A program made the position numbers and the translations under genes. From the NCBI GenBank assembly GCA_026419785.1, contig JAODTK010005909.1:62001-126000 (forward strand): a stretch of 64,000 bases of DNA, written 5' to 3'. The stretch is from Sclerodactyla briareus (lineage: Eukaryota > Echinodermata > Holothuroidea > Dendrochirotida > Sclerodactylidae). The notes beneath the pieces were generated by a model. It saw nothing but the letters and a program-made list of their open reading frames with translations. It was not told where the DNA came from and did not search any database. Below are positions 33,732-46,739 of this stretch, piece after piece (the stretch's first letter is position 1; each line of letters opens with the position of its first letter).

Positions 33732-35585
33732 TATAGATTTCCGATTGCTTTCGGTGGGGTAAATCAAACATAATGAATAGAAACACATGGACGAAGTCGA
33801 TATTCTACACAAGTTTCCCATTTTTTTCCAAATAAAAAAAAAAAAATAAAACCTCCGATGTAAAATGCGATTCATACTCAAATGGACCGCAAGGATTAAC
33901 ATCTTACGTGCCCAGCCGATATTTGGCTTTGCATTCCCTCCGTCACCTGACTTTTTCCTTTAATTCAATCAAGCTCACTGGATTTCGATTGGAGAGATAG
34001 TCCACGCCGTCAACACAGTGGTTCGCCTCGTCTCGCAACGCGGGGATATGGACCGCTTTGCCAAAACAAACTCACTCCTGAAAGTATTTCTCGATTTTCA
34101 GGAATATCTGCCAAGCTCCTGAAATACTACAGGTATCTCTGGAGCCGAGAAGGATGAAGTCTTGGGAGGTGTGACGATAGGTGTTGGTTGTGCACCCAGA
34201 GCTGGGAACTACTCCGGACTCGCTGTACGCCTGCTCTCAACCGGTTGGCGACTCAATTGGAAATTGTTGAGGGCGTGAAGCAGGTTGTGTCATTTGTTGG
34301 CTAGACATATGAGGCAATCTTGCCAGTAATTGTTTGGCATTGCCTGATTGAGGCCATTTCCTTTCAACAAAACTCTGACGCCAACCACTGTGTATCTGAC
34401 TCCGACGTACACCAGACGCAGAATCACCCTCCCATAATGGTGCGTTCCTCGTTTATCAATACGGTGGCCTCCAGTTGCGTTCCCCCCCCCCCCCCACCTC
34501 CCCCCCCCTATGCCCCAAGTGGTCAATAATTTTTCAACACAAAAAACTTTTCTGCAGGTCAGTAGAGGTTTGGCAGTTGTTATTCAGCAAATATTGCCAG
34601 CCAACATGTGTCCAGGGGACCATAATTGTACATTTTTGCCAATAGGGAGGGTGAGGCCAATATGGGGGCCCCACTTCCCGTGGGTCCGACCTAACCCCCC
34701 CCACTAACAAGACAAATTGTCAATTACGCCGTGTGAATATCTATTAATAATTTAATATAATAATGACTCTGACGTGAAGCGCCCTTTCCACAAGCGTGGT
34801 CAAACGCTTACAAGGAGTTTTACAAAAAATAAACAAATGACCCCAATTACAGAAAGAAGAAAAAACAACACGCGATAGAGGAAACAATACAGGAGGTATG
34901 AACCTAAGAATGCTTGACAAATAAGTCCCATGATGCATTTGAAAGTATTTTAGCAGCTACACAAGTGCGATACCGTGGAATGAATGAGAAATTATGTTGA
35001 GGCCACCCAAATAGGGCAACACATTCATTAGGGAGCGAATTCGGGTTTTGTAAAGCAGAAGTAAGTAACCGACTGGGGGGTGAAGTACTTCTCGCAAGAA
35101 ATAAAACAGAATCTGAATTTACTTTCTGGAAGACCGGTAGGATAGACTTGATATAGGAGTTCCACCGTTGACAGACAAATCATTGTGATTTACATGCCGA
35201 GGATGTGGAGAAGGAGAGGTCGAAGGCTGGAGAATCTGGTCAGCCATGGACCGATCACGACGACCAGAAAATAAGCAGGAGGAGTACAATTATGTAATGA
35301 ACATTGTGGTTATTGACTTATTTGAAGAACGTAAAAAGTGAATGATTTCTAATAAAATGATGCAATTTGTGGTGTTTAATGGAGTTAGATGGTTGTTTCA
35401 TATTACTGGTAATATAGGAATTTCTAAGGTTTTATCACTACGCTTGTAGTAACAAGATGGGCGTCATATAATATTCAGAGCATCGAATGTCCAGGCGTGT
35501 TTCGTTATATGCAAAGATAGGAGGAGAAAATTTCGGTTCTGTCGGGGTATTTTCTTGCTGTGAGATGCAGTGAGATATTGTAGAC
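33732..35585. other. Non-coding stretch
   Basis: A long C run lies at about 34482-34508, and an A run at 33836-33845. No gene or repeat family recognised. Confidence 0.35.
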
Positions 35586-36188
35586 CAGGGGTTCCCAACC
35601 TGTGGTACGCGTATCCATAGTGGTAAATTTTGTAATTTACGGTTGGTAAGGCGGGGGTGGTACACAGGTGACTCCATTTTCCTTCCATTCTATTTAATTC
35701 TCCCTCATGCATCTTGCACGAGAAATGCGACTTCTAATGATGCTAAAAATGCACCAGATTGCCTAGGAGTGGTACTTATAATTATTCAAAACAGGGACAA
35801 GGGGAGGAACGGTACTCCCTCACAGACCCGGCACCCTCCTCGTCAACAATTCTGGTGCCGCTGCTTGTCGGCGGCGTATGGGTGGTCATCAAGAACATCC
35901 CTCTCACCGAGTGGGGCTGGAGAAAAATTAATTTTTTCTGATAAATGTTCCTGATCATTTACAACAATTCAGAACAAGAAATGCCATTTAAGAGAAAGTT
36001 TCAAAGGCAGAAAAAACTTCTAGATGCAATCCATGGCATTGGGAACCTTTTGGGGGCCAAAAAATTCCTTTGGGCACTCCGCGCCAACCTAGAGCAGCGC
36101 TCGCTTGACAGTAAAATACCAGTGGTATTCAGTGGCACCACGACAAGGTGAAATGGTTACCCCAGTTGGAGAGGGGTGGGAAACCCTG
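35586..36188. mobile_element. Putative hAT-like MITE
   Basis: Starts CAGGGGTTCCCAACCTGTGG, the style of hAT termini. The right end read backwards is CAGGGTTTCCCACCCCTCTC, an imperfect inverted repeat. A clean 8-bp target duplication is not present (TTGTAGAC left, TGGACACA right), so the boundaries are tentative. No transposase frame. Confidence 0.5.
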
Positions 36189-38879
36189 TGGACACATACG
36201 ATGATATTGGTTCGACGTCGTTTGCATCGAATATAGGAATCTTAATTACTGACTGGTTCGACGGGTGTCCACAGATAGCTAAACAGATAGTTTGGTAAGA
36301 TAAGGCCACGCCTACTATACGAGAGCGTGAACATCCCTTATATGAGCAAATAGAAAAAAAACTCATATAAAAAAAGCTTCATAGTTGAACAGGCTTACGC
36401 GCAGGTTCCCAGGTGAGACGATGTGAGGGAATGCACACCCCTTCTCCCCCCTCCCTCCCCCCCTCTCTCTCTCTCCCGCCTTCCGCCACCCCCCCCCCCC
36501 CCAAACTCTTTCTCCTTCCGCCCTTCGTCACAGTTGTTGGGCACGTATGTAATGAGAATGGGAAAATACAAAATAAATATTTAAAAAAAAACTCATGGGT
36601 AGAATATAGGACGTAGAGATGAAGTAATGGTGGTAGGGGCAGGATGACGGACCGAGGAGAACTTCGGCGGAGACAAAACCCGTGACCCTTTCCTCCATCG
36701 GGGAAAACTTCCACCCAACGGTTGGGCAATTCCAGGTTGCGGCCCCTAGTAGCTGTTCATTTTGCCATTCAAAGGTCCTCAAATGTCATGTAAAATGACT
36801 GGACTTTTGGTACTTTCTATATTACAATATGATATAGCGGAAATCCTGACAGACCAAATTTCCGCCACAATACGAGTGACAAGAAATTATTGTGATATCG
36901 TGTGGGGAAACCGCCCAGGATCACCTATAATACATATCAAATTAATTTTAAAACAGGGACTTTGAATTGCTTCTACCAAATAAACTATACATCCGAATAA
37001 AAATGCAACGGAATCGTTCACAAAATATCGAAGAAGAGAATAATCCATTATTCCCAATAAACCTTCTTGTCGTTTGTCAATAACACAGAGTAGGAATATC
37101 ACAGTTACTGTCAGGACTGTGTAGAGTTCATAGTCCGGCCTAGCGTTGTTCCACCGGCGTGTCATATATCCTTAACTTCCTAAAAGCAAATTAAAATATC
37201 CAACAAGGCTTACTTGTAGATCTCAAAATGTGGGTGTGGATGTTATGTTAATATCTCGTTTTTCACCTGTGCTAATTTTAAAGTCAAAATCTGTTGTGTA
37301 ACATTGCCCAACCATTGATGTACCGAACGATCGAAGTTTCTACACATCAAATTGTATTGCAGTTGTACTCGTAGAAACTACTAGCTTCTTGACCGTCATT
37401 CAGATGAATTATGTGCTCATGGTGTAGCTCATAGGCCAAACAACAGTTATCTTTGAAAAATTAAAAATGGAGTATCAGCGATTATTATTACCTGTTAAAT
37501 ATACAAACTATGTTGAAAGAAAATTCCATTGTATATATTATGATACGGTATAATTTTAGCAAATGAATTAGGCGTACACATTATTTTGTAATTATATAAT
37601 AATAAATCATATACATCAACCCAAAAAGTTCTCGTCACGGTGGCAGTTTGATGTCTTTCTCCGCGATAGAAAAAATTATTTTGGTGTGTATGCGTTATAG
37701 GTGACTCGTCAAACGGATGGACGTGTGTAGGCTGATGATTGGACAACGCATACAGGTTCATATACGTATTGAGGCCTACCGTTAGACGACTTAGCCAACC
37801 AACACCTGGCGATTTGTTCGCTCATGCAGTGTCGGGTTATTGATACATGCCGGTTTATCATTGCTAGTGTGGTAAAACAAACATTAGTGACGTGTTTGTA
37901 AGCAAACATTTGGGTTTGCATTCCCCGTAGTCACCGAACGTTCTTGCCTAGGTGGCGACTTGCAAGGTTGCATGGCGAGGTCTTGGGCCTTTTTTCCACT
38001 CCATGGTTCCGGTGTTTTGTAATGCAGGGATTTATGCATGGGTTTCGGGGTTTGTTGGAATATGACCGGGATATTGCAATGCGTCCATTCGGCGGTTATG
38101 AGCACTCAACGTAGTCATGAATCTCCCACTCCCCTAGATTCTCCAGATGTCCCATGTTTCCGGGAAAGTGGTCGAGTCCTGACCAGTTCACTGGCCTCTT
38201 TCGAAGGAGATGTAAAATGGCGAACAGTAGTTAAACAAAGCACCATGGCAAGTATATTAATCTTGCCATACACCAAGACCGATAAGGTACTGGCCCATCA
38301 TAAAGCTGTAATTTGAGGGATCCTATATTATTTGATTTTCGCTACTGTACTAGGCCGGGTAATGATGCGGCCCGAACCCTGATATCCGCCGCCCCAACCT
38401 CTTTTCGAACCCAAAACCTAGGCGAAATACAAGATTCAGTATGAACTTGGATCGCAACCATATTGTCATTGTATTTTTAGTCTTAGCTGCCCCACATGAC
38501 TGGAGAGGTCGTGAACGGGTTTCTCTTGGTTCAATTTGGAGGACTGTTAGAGTGAACACAAAATGCAAGTGGGTGCTGCACTGAAGCATTGCTACAGCAG
38601 CTACACACCGAACGACCGTTCAGCATTTGTTACGTCCCCATAGAAAAACGAACAACAAAAGCTAATCAAATAAAGATTCAAACCAGCCTGGTCGTCCTCT
38701 ACCGAACGTTCTCCAAATTAGCTAACTCATTTTTCGAGAAATAAGGATTCTACACTCGCAGCTAAACTAAGAATAGAATATCTTTATCAGGCAAACTGAA
38801 ATAAAACGTTTATTCAAGCCTGGAATCAAATAATCTTCGATCAGCTTTACATTGCATGGAAGATTTGAATGATTGTTCA
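36189..38879. other. Non-coding stretch
   Basis: C/T-rich tract with a poly-C run at 36440-36503; otherwise AT-rich, with no supported gene or repeat. Confidence 0.35.
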
Positions 38880-39265
38880 AATGGAAGAAGCGTGCCCATT
38901 ATGATGAACCGACATGCATTACTTCGCATTCATCGGCAATACGAAAAACGTTACTTGCGAAATCGGAAGATCATTTACTGATATAGAAAATTTGTAAGAA
39001 AAATCCTTGAACAATGGCAAATCCTAATCGAAGTGACGTCCTGAAGCATCTTGGTCTGTCCGCATTTTGTAAAATCGCATCAAAAAATCCCCAGATGATT
39101 TTTTTTCAACCCAGGAAGAGATGGGGAATTAAAAACACTGCAATTAGTTCGCATATAATCCCCAATAATTGATTCTATCACCTTGCAGACAACACCGGTA
39201 AGACCCACAGGCCAGTAATTGCAAGCGGGAGACCCAATGCCGTTCTTAAAATAAGGGAAAACATT
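38880..39265 (-). mobile_element. LINE reverse-transcriptase remnant
   Basis: From 39265 leftwards the minus strand reads FKNGIGSPACNYWPVGLTGV, then VCKVIESIIGDYM, the 'FKKG....NYRP(V/I)SLT...CK..E.II.D' entry block of CR1/Jockey-type polymerases. Further on come VNDLP and FASNVFRIADECEVMH, matching 'INDLP......(F/L)FADDTK', with the catalytic ADD changed to ADE. The region between the two blocks is shorter than expected, so it is internally deleted and frameshifted. Confidence 0.75.
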
Positions 39266-39278
39266 CCGCTTCTTTCAT

Positions 39279-39554
39279 CAGTTCCGGAGGCAGACAGGAA
39301 GAACGCGACCAAAATTCATCCGGAAGAAATGGAACACGCCGTATGGACCGGGGCTCACCATTTTTGGATCAATGCACACTATCTTGGGAGAATTTCTGTG
39401 ATTGGCACACCAATCTCTGATCCTAATCCTCAACCCTACAACGAGAGAATCCCAGAGTACAGGTACAATACACTAATCAACCAGAACTGCTTTCTGAAAA
39501 ACGTGCGCATTCAGGCTGCCTTTCCGCCAGTTAACTGGTTTATCATAACCTAGA
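39279..39554 (+). CDS. Candidate unrecognised exon
   Basis: After an acceptor-like ttctttcatcag (39267-39278) a frame stays open for about 91 codons to a TAG at 39552, starting PEADRKNATKIHPEEMEHAV and ending FPPVNWFIIT. The composition (balanced charged, aromatic and Asn/Pro residues, no low complexity) looks protein-like, and the frame is unbroken in a region where true exons often break. I do not recognise the family. It is not a CHST15 C-terminus. It abuts a minus-strand LINE remnant, so it could instead be transposon-derived or a chance frame. Confidence 0.25.
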
Positions 39555-41041
39555 TCAGGGCACGGTGGATGCACACAACGGAAGTTCTACTACTGCCAAA
39601 GACAAAGACAATATGATATTAGGCCTATCAAATTTACCCGAGTGAAGACCGAGAAAAGTAGGGCGTTAATTAGAAACCCTTTGAAATCTCCTAACTCGGA
39701 TACGGTGCCGATAATACTGAAAACATTATTGTGAATGCAGCATATCACTATGAAGGTGTCACAGAATGTTAGGTACACTATTTAGGATAGGGTCACAGTG
39801 ACGTGTCTACATCGTCACACCTCATGAACCCCATTATACTTATGTATCCACACTTGTGCCCTCGTAAGCTCATGTTTTCGGATTCTTGACCTTGATTATT
39901 AACCTCGACCGATTTTTTTTTTTTTTTTCGCAAGACACACCGCCTCCTCCACAAAAGTTATGTTCCGTTCTGTTTAGAAATCGTACTAACCATCTTTTAA
40001 GAATTTTCTCGCCAAACACATCTGGCATGTACACGGTGTTATATATTAATTAGGGCCTATTCCTCGATATATTTGCATCCCAAGCCACGTGTAAAATGCA
40101 AACGTGCCCCTGGTTATGTTTGCGATTCCAGACAGGCTACCATACTCACACACAACACACCACACACAACACACACACCACACACACACACACACCCCAC
40201 ACACACACACAATCCACACTTACACACCACACACACACCACGCACACACACAAACACACACGCACGCACCCACACACCACACTACACATATGTATAAATG
40301 CATCTCGTATCCAGAAACAAAACAAGAACGCAAAGGATGAGGCGTAGTGAGTCCTTGCCTTTTTTTGAGGGGTGGTGGTTATAGTATTACTTGGTTTGAA
40401 TCCCAAAAAACCTCATTATGATTATCAGCTATAGAGTTGGTGGATAATAATTTTCACGTCCATTTTTCTTTCAAAATGGTGATTTTTTTTTTCAATTTTT
40501 ACCATTGAATCCTACCTTGGGCAAAGGGTCAATAGGTAGAAATCGACAAACCTATTGCCGAACATTAAATGGCAAGTCAAACGGATTTTCTGATCTCAAG
40601 TCAGATACGGTACCCTCTAGAGGTGTGAACCTTTCATACAATCTGCTAAAACGTCAATAACTTGAGTTATGGTAAGCACGTAGAAGGGTTAGGATAATTG
40701 CCTTTTGGTTAGTTCAGCGGAGACGAATCCAGTCGTCCCAAAAAGTCCACCAAGGTAAAAAAGGTCACATGATGGTCAAATGAGGCATCATTATGTATTC
40801 GGCTTACGAACAAAATTTTAGGCTCTAATTTAGAATCAGTGCCCGGAAGTGACGTACCGATCTCCCTCATTGTTTTAACATTCTACACAGTGACAGGTTA
40901 TTATCGCAAGGTTAGGGTCAGTGGTCACCTTGGTACTTTGGGCACTGATCCAAGTTTTCAAAACCCCACCAACCCTCCCTTGAATGTTTCGATATGGAAA
41001 TATCCATAGGATATCACTTTTTTACCTTTCGACTTTCCGGG
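39555..41041. other. Non-coding stretch
   Basis: Contains a T run at 39915-39928 and the CA repeat listed separately. Nothing else recognised. Confidence 0.35.
40146..40290. repeat. (CA)n/(ACAC) microsatellite
   Basis: Interrupted CACA/CCACA tract; explains four overlapping Thr/His-rich open frames here. Confidence 0.95.
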
Positions 41042-42120
41042 TTAATTCAAGTAGTAGTAGTAGTAGGTAGGGTTTGAGTCTCGTTCTCTCCGAACTGCCT
41101 CAGTATTCAATCTCCGCCACGACATCACGATCTGCGCAAGGTTTATTGCTTCCTCAAAACGGTATGTTGATGTCCCTGAATTGCCGATATGATTTTTCCG
41201 AGCAGGGTAGTCACAGGATCTCAAACTGGCTTAGCAGGTATTCTCAATGTTTCTCTCAGAGTATCTTCGGTGGAGGCTTTCCTCTTGGAGTCTCGCGACT
41301 CCGTGACAGCAAAAATCTCAAAGGTCTATGTGCTGCTACGGAGACCAAGGACCTGATTGGTCACATCGTAGTAGTAGAGTTCTCGTTTTGGTATCTAAAT
41401 TGTTATTTGGTCCAGCTGATGTTGAGGAGAACATGGGGAGTAGTCTCTTTGGAAAGTGTCATTTGTGATCAAGATTCTTCGTTGTTACCCACAGTTCGAT
41501 TTCTACAGAAAAATACTCTGTATAAGGGCCTCGAAAATCCGGAGTTTGATGCCCGTTACTTACTCAGTGCATGCTGCCCTTGAAAATTGTTGATAGAGTG
41601 TGAAATTTCGCAGTTTTGTGCTGTTTATTTATAGATCTTCTTGCAGTTTCTCAGGCACCGCTCTTCGAGGTCTTGCAATATATGTTAACAGTCGATGCTC
41701 AAGAGATATCATCAGCGTAGTGTTGGTCCACGTTGAGAAGTTGTCGGTCTTACTATTTGCGCTTTAGTCATGATTCACTTCTACCTGAGATGGTTGGATA
41801 ACTGCATCATGTCATTTCTCCGATTTCAAAGAGTTGGCCAGTATGTTATAAAGATTAATGCACTCGCACTGTCACCCTGAGGGGACCCGATGTTGTTCGT
41901 GCTGAAAGGATTCCCTAGTCTGCCGTACTAATCTGACTGTGTAGAAACAATTCGTTCAGTAAATAATGAAATGAGATTAGAGTTCGTCTTTCTCGAGGAT
42001 ATGTTGCAAAATTCATGCTATTAGTGTGCATCCTGGTCGTATCGAACGCTTGATTCAGTCCATCAATTAGAAGGTGTGATGTTATATTCCTATTGAAGCT
42101 CGGTCTTTTTCAGCTAAAAA
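41042..42120 (-). mobile_element. LINE 3' half with RT motifs and CTA tail
   Basis: Minus strand, read from 42120. STNNIGSPQGDSASALIFIT is the reverse-transcriptase 'GSPQGD.LSP.LF..Y' motif, followed by NVDQHYADDIS with an intact catalytic YADD. After a diverged connection the C-terminus reads TYRFEEAINLAQ then SWRRLNTEAVRRERDSNPT (family 'A.DR..WR.L'), and the element ends in (CTA)n at 41053-41066, a microsatellite-type 3' terminus. Several frame changes. The 169-codon plus frame at 41074-41583 is its antisense shadow. A second copy of the 3' end is at 44.7 kb. Confidence 0.8.
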
Positions 42121-44200
42121 TTGAAGCGAACAAAATTAATTCAAGTAATATCAATATATTCCACTTCTGACTCTGATGACCGTCCATACTCAGCAGTCAA
42201 CCGCATCTCCCACAACATGGCGCGCAACTCTATTCCCAAGAAGAAATATTTAGGACGAAAGGTAAACGCGTCATTCATATTTTTACCAAGGTAGATGTGA
42301 AAGACGGACGACCACCTACCAATACCTAAAATTGAATTCATAGTCACAATTTTTAATGATAATAATAAAATTTAATTAAATATATATTTATAGATTGTTT
42401 TTTTTATTATTGTAGAAAAAATCCAGTGACAGCACTTATATGGAATAATACAAGTCAAACACTGTGATAAAGTGTCACTGAGTTTTGTTTGATGAATTAT
42501 ATGACAGTAAGTTAATCCCACCGATATGCCTGGAAGATTGCCAGAGAGAGACCGTGTACGAACTTCCTTGACGGAGGAGACCTAAAAAAAAACTATATAA
42601 TGCAGGATTATATATACTTCCGTTACATACTATAGACCTTGAAAAATTCGTACTGGTATGTCCAATCGAACGGGCTACCTCTACCATTTTGTTCGTTATT
42701 TGTCAAGAATCTCCTTCTTATTTTCTAGAATCCGAAGTGAACCTGACAAAACATTCTCCCAATTATAAGTATCGCTATAGGCTACCAATTTCAGGAAAGA
42801 AGAAGACAGGGAATTTCACAGTAGGGCCTACGAGCGATTCAGTTGAATGACGAACTGTCCCCACTTGTTCGGTCCACGCACCTTTATGACGTACCACTTG
42901 TTCTACCTGTGGCGAGTTGCGAGTTTGATGTTGTGGCGAGATTGACAGCGGCGAGTTTAATTCTGGGGGCGAGTTTTAGGGTAGCGGCCCTCCATTAGAC
43001 TCTCCATGACTGATACACTAAATTGCCTCCGTTTTAGCGGCCATGGATCTTGTGTGCCTTAGTCTGGCGGTTTTAAGACGATTAGTGTTTTAGCGCTTCT
43101 TGGAGCTGAATTGTTTCTCTTATCTGTACGCCAAAAAATAGCAGCCCCGACTGTGAAAATAATCATCTTGTCCAAATAACTAAAATGTGGGCGTTGGTCC
43201 ATGTGAGAAGAATCATGTTTGAATTGTCAAACTGCTGAAAAAAACCAAGGCAATCCTCGACTGCAAGGTGGTAACAGCTAATACAGTCCAACCATTCACG
43301 GACATATTGAATCTCCGGAGCGGGGGTGTGTTCCATCAGTGTTGTGATTGGACTCCCTCCAATATTGCCAAGGAGATTGCATTGGACAAGACGATGATAC
43401 AGATAAGAACACAAAAGCTGATGGACCGCACTGCAGAAAGAAATTCAGCGAAGTGGTGTACATTAAAGCAGAAGGGTATCGCCGCAATCTCAAGTATCAT
43501 AGTTTAACACAAGTCTATTGTGGTGCCCTACTTGGAGGCCCATGCCGCCATCATTTGAACGCGAGAAAGGTATCTCAATGACACTACAGGGACAATACGT
43601 TCACCGATCACTTTTTCAGCTAGAGGAGCTTGAAGTTGGCGGATGACTTTCACTCCACGTAATTCTGCCGAACACCAGTTGGTCAAATTGGTTAATATAT
43701 AACTGGATTCCCACCAAATTCCCACCATTTGTACTTTCAAATATGCACTTTCACTTGCAGCCAAAACAAAACCCATCAGATATGATTAAGTAACAGAAAT
43801 GGGTTTCCAAAAGTTTGTAGGCATATTCTCTTGATAAGGGTTAGCAGAAATTCCGCGTAGGATATCGCTAATGGGCGTGGTACCTTTACGTGCGGCGAGT
43901 TTTACGTGCGGCGGAGTATTTCTGCGGCAATAGTTTGGTTGCGGCGGGTGGCCTCGATCTGCTTAAAAAAAAAAAAAAAAAGACTACACTCTACACTAAC
44001 AGTTGTGTATGATCGTCATAAGAACAAAAATTAGAGACTATTTGCTAATCAGGATCTCTTGAATGAGTGCTTTGGGTAAAGAAACCTTACCTTCATATGC
44101 AAATTGGGTTTAACATGCCCCAACCCGTACCTGGGAAAAATCGGTGTGTCAGCGAGAACGGCAACTTGGCGGTCAAAGAAGAATATAAAACTGATTCAGT
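42121..44200. other. Non-coding stretch upstream of CPLANE2-like gene
   Basis: AT-rich at 42360-42420. G-rich GCGGCGAG-type repeats bracket 42900-43960 and are listed separately. Open frames at 43268-43581 show no recognised domain. A long A run lies at 43965-43980. Confidence 0.35.
42900..43960. repeat. Pair of GCGGCGAGTTT-rich patches
   Basis: TGGCGAGTT, GTGGCGAGATT, GCGGCGAGTTT and GGGCGAGTTTT (42910-42980) recur in the same orientation at 43890-43950 (GTGCGGCGAGTTTTACGTGC and relatives). The pair may mark the ends of an unrecognised roughly 1-kb element. Confidence 0.4.
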
Positions 44201-44304
44201 ATGTCTGCGACGATGAGAGCCTCCTCATTCCTGGGTGGTATAGAAATAAGACGGGCCCCATATATAAACAGTATTTCGAAGAAAAGGGACGCGGAAAGTA
44301 TTTG
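44201..44304 (+). CDS. CPLANE2: CPLANE2/RSG1-like GTPase, exon 1
   Basis: Proposed first coding exon. An ATG at 44201 is followed, after one frame change, by SLLIPGWYRNKTGPIYKQYF then EEKGRGKYL, ending at a donor gtaaag (44305). Vertebrate RSG1 N-termini follow 'VPNWH....G.EY...I..KNRR.(V/K)FGLLE'; the order W, G, Y, K, R, K and the exon end just before (G)YLEKP of the next exon fit this. CPLANE2 is an atypical Rab/REM-like GTPase of the ciliogenesis and planar polarity effector complex, acting at the basal body to start ciliary assembly. Weakest of the four exons, because this part of the family is short and only moderately conserved. Confidence 0.55.
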
Positions 44305-44734
44305 GTAAAGTTGCTCTAGTTCAGGCAGGAACATTGGGTTCGAATGATGGATTGACTATTTGTATCAGTTTCGCGAAATAAATCACAAAGTGCAGGTGGG
44401 ACCTGATCTGTATCCTTTGTACGTACAAGCACCATCGCTGGTTATCGCGTACTGGGCAACCAAGAGCCAAACACAAAGCAAATGTCAAAATGCGCTTAGC
44501 TGCGAGCCACTTGAGATCAATAAGAATCCAGTTTAGATTTAATTAACGAGCTGACACTAGGGCAGTGTTTACACTACTCACTAGGTTTCAAAATGTGGGA
44601 AGGGGGGGAGGGAGGAATTCCCCCTCTCATTTGCAAAGGGGCATTTGGAAATACAAGGGGGGATCTAGAAATAGATCACAAAGTTTTTGGTAATGCAAAC
44701 CAAAAATATGAATCTATGATTGTGACCAATCAAA

Positions 44735-45060
44735 TATGAACTCTATGATGTGACCATCAAATCCCCTGGTCTTCCGTAGTAGCACATAGATGTTTGAGAT
44801 TTTTTGGTCCTCGCGAGACTCCAAGAGAAAGCTCCAGCGAAGATAGCTCTAAGAGAATCATTGGAACATACTACTAAGCCAGAATTGGGAGACCGGTGGA
44901 CTACTTCGCTCGGAGAAATCAAATCGCGATTCAGGGACATCAACTTAACAGTTTCGAGGAAGCAGTAAACTTTGCGCAAGATCGTGACACGTGGCGGAGA
45001 TTGATCACTGAGCATTGTCGGATAGACGAGACTCAACCTATACTACTAATATGCATTACC
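44735..45060 (+). mobile_element. LINE 3' end, second copy
   Basis: Homologous to the 3' end of the 41.0-42.1 kb LINE but on the plus strand: RRNQIAIQGHQLNSFEEAVN then FAQDRDTWRRLITEHC, followed by CAACCTATACTACTAATA, a short CTA-type tail. Upstream nucleotide matches include CCGTAGTAGCACATAGA and GCGAGACTCCAAGAG. Confidence 0.8.
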
Positions 45061-46149
45061 ACCCCAAAAAGTGCCAGTTTTAAAAATAGGAAGGATGTGT
45101 TTGCTAAGTGTTACAAGCCTCCCCGTTGTTGGCCCAAGTTTGTCTCCCTGAGTCCCTCTCTCCAATCAACTGCACTGCAAACTATTGTTACACAAGTTAA
45201 ACTGTAAACAGTGGGTACATATGCCCACTGGGATGACGCTCCCCCATGCCATACCGTTCTTGCTCCAGCCCATAGCTACGGGACTGTCGCCGAAAGGGCC
45301 AATCCGTCACGGCAAACATTTTTCTGGCCCATAGTGAATGTTCTTTCCGCCAAAATTGTATTTTGTGGGAATAAATAAGAAAACAAAAGAAAAAAATTTT
45401 CAATTGACGTACTAAGTTCCACAAGGTAGCAGCAGTTAGGCTAAGCTACTAAACTATGCTCATGATTCTGTACAGGGACCACCACTTAGCATAGATCAGA
45501 AAAGCGATTATCTGGAGACACCTGCAAATACATGATTCAATCTTGGTGAAATGTGTTGTTCAACCCTTCTAACATGCCTGTCATTATTGATGATTTCAGA
45601 TGCCGATTTAACAGTATTTTACAGTGATTTGGTACAATAGCACATTGGTTAAACATAGCATTGTATGCATGCACCAAGTTCTATAAAAACACGGAAAGTT
45701 ATCGATGTGCGATTAAAAATGTGTGTTCTCGCGTGTCCTGCATGTATTAGTATGCAGACATTGTGCTTGAAGTACCGAGATCGTGACTGGATGAAACCAG
45801 TGCAAAATTTGCTATTCCTGTTTGGGGGAAAAGCCAGTGCGGGACTTTCCCGCACAGAAATTATTTTTGTGTGGGATCTTGCAGTCCCGCACCTTAGCGT
45901 AACACTGCTTCTTAGTCAATGTCTGACAAGTGCCATTCGGGTATAGATCTCGGGTGTATAGGGAATACCTGTAGCAGTATTTATTTGTGGTTATCCTGTT
46001 ATACTTAACGTCCCCGGTCTGGTGAAGTCTGGGTGAACAAGAGGACTGTCGAAAAGTACTGATATTGCTTTGGAATAATTCCATGGGTTTCTTTATAGAT
46101 TGTTGTTAACTAGATACAACTTGACGATTCTGGAGGGAGTCCCATTCCA

Positions 46150-46604
46150 AGTCCTTCAGAATTTTGGAAATGCTTGAATCCTTGCAGTAGTTTCAAACAG
46201 CAAATCTGGCCGCTCTGTGTTGTATGCTTTCCAGCTTGGGAATATCATTTTGTGATGGGGGTCCAAAATAGCAGAACAGTATTCAAGACGCGGTCTAATC
46301 AATGCTTTATAGGCGATGGACTTAGTTCGGGAACTGGCGTGGTAAATGTTTTTCTTCTTTAGAAGACCCATCATTTTATTAGCTTTAGAGGTCTTAATCT
46401 GGGTTATGTGCCGATGACCTTCATGTCATTGTCAGTCCAAAAAACACCTAAGTATGGATGATGTGTATTCTTGTGTACAGAGTTTGCCATCTTGTAAATA
46501 TAATGCAAAGGGCGCTCCTTGGTGTGACCTTCAAGTACTTCATGGACTGGCAAGTGTGAATGACATGTTATCACAAAATTAAATGGTAGGTTCCCACAAG
46601 CCAT
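46150..46604 (-). mobile_element. LINE (CR1/L2-type) polymerase fragment
   Basis: The minus strand reads HPYLGV (the '.YLGV' motif), then HITQIKTSKANKMMGLLKKK, NIYHASSRTKSIAYKALIRP and RLEYCSAILDPH. This is the post-RT block '(H)PYLGV......K.NK.LG.L.RN......K..AYK.LVRP.LEY...VWDPH'. Few frame changes, so fairly young; truncated at both ends. Confidence 0.85.
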
Positions 46605-46739
46605 AAATGCCTACGGACACCCACTGAGGGGTGTGATCCCTCTCTCCCATTTTTTCAAAGAAAATTGTATATTTGTCCACTCCTAATTGCTTTTTTGTCA
46701 GCTCAGTACATACTGTAGGCAACGGCGAAAACTTCATTA

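Noticed and set aside
35578..36196. 8-bp duplication for the element at 35586
   Set aside because: Flanks TTGTAGAC and TGGACACA do not match without gaps.
41074..41583. 169-codon plus-strand frame
   Set aside because: Antisense to the C-terminal part of the minus-strand LINE at 41042-42120.
43268..43581. Two overlapping 77-79-codon plus frames
   Set aside because: No domain or splice support; between two GCGGCGAG-rich patches that suggest an element.
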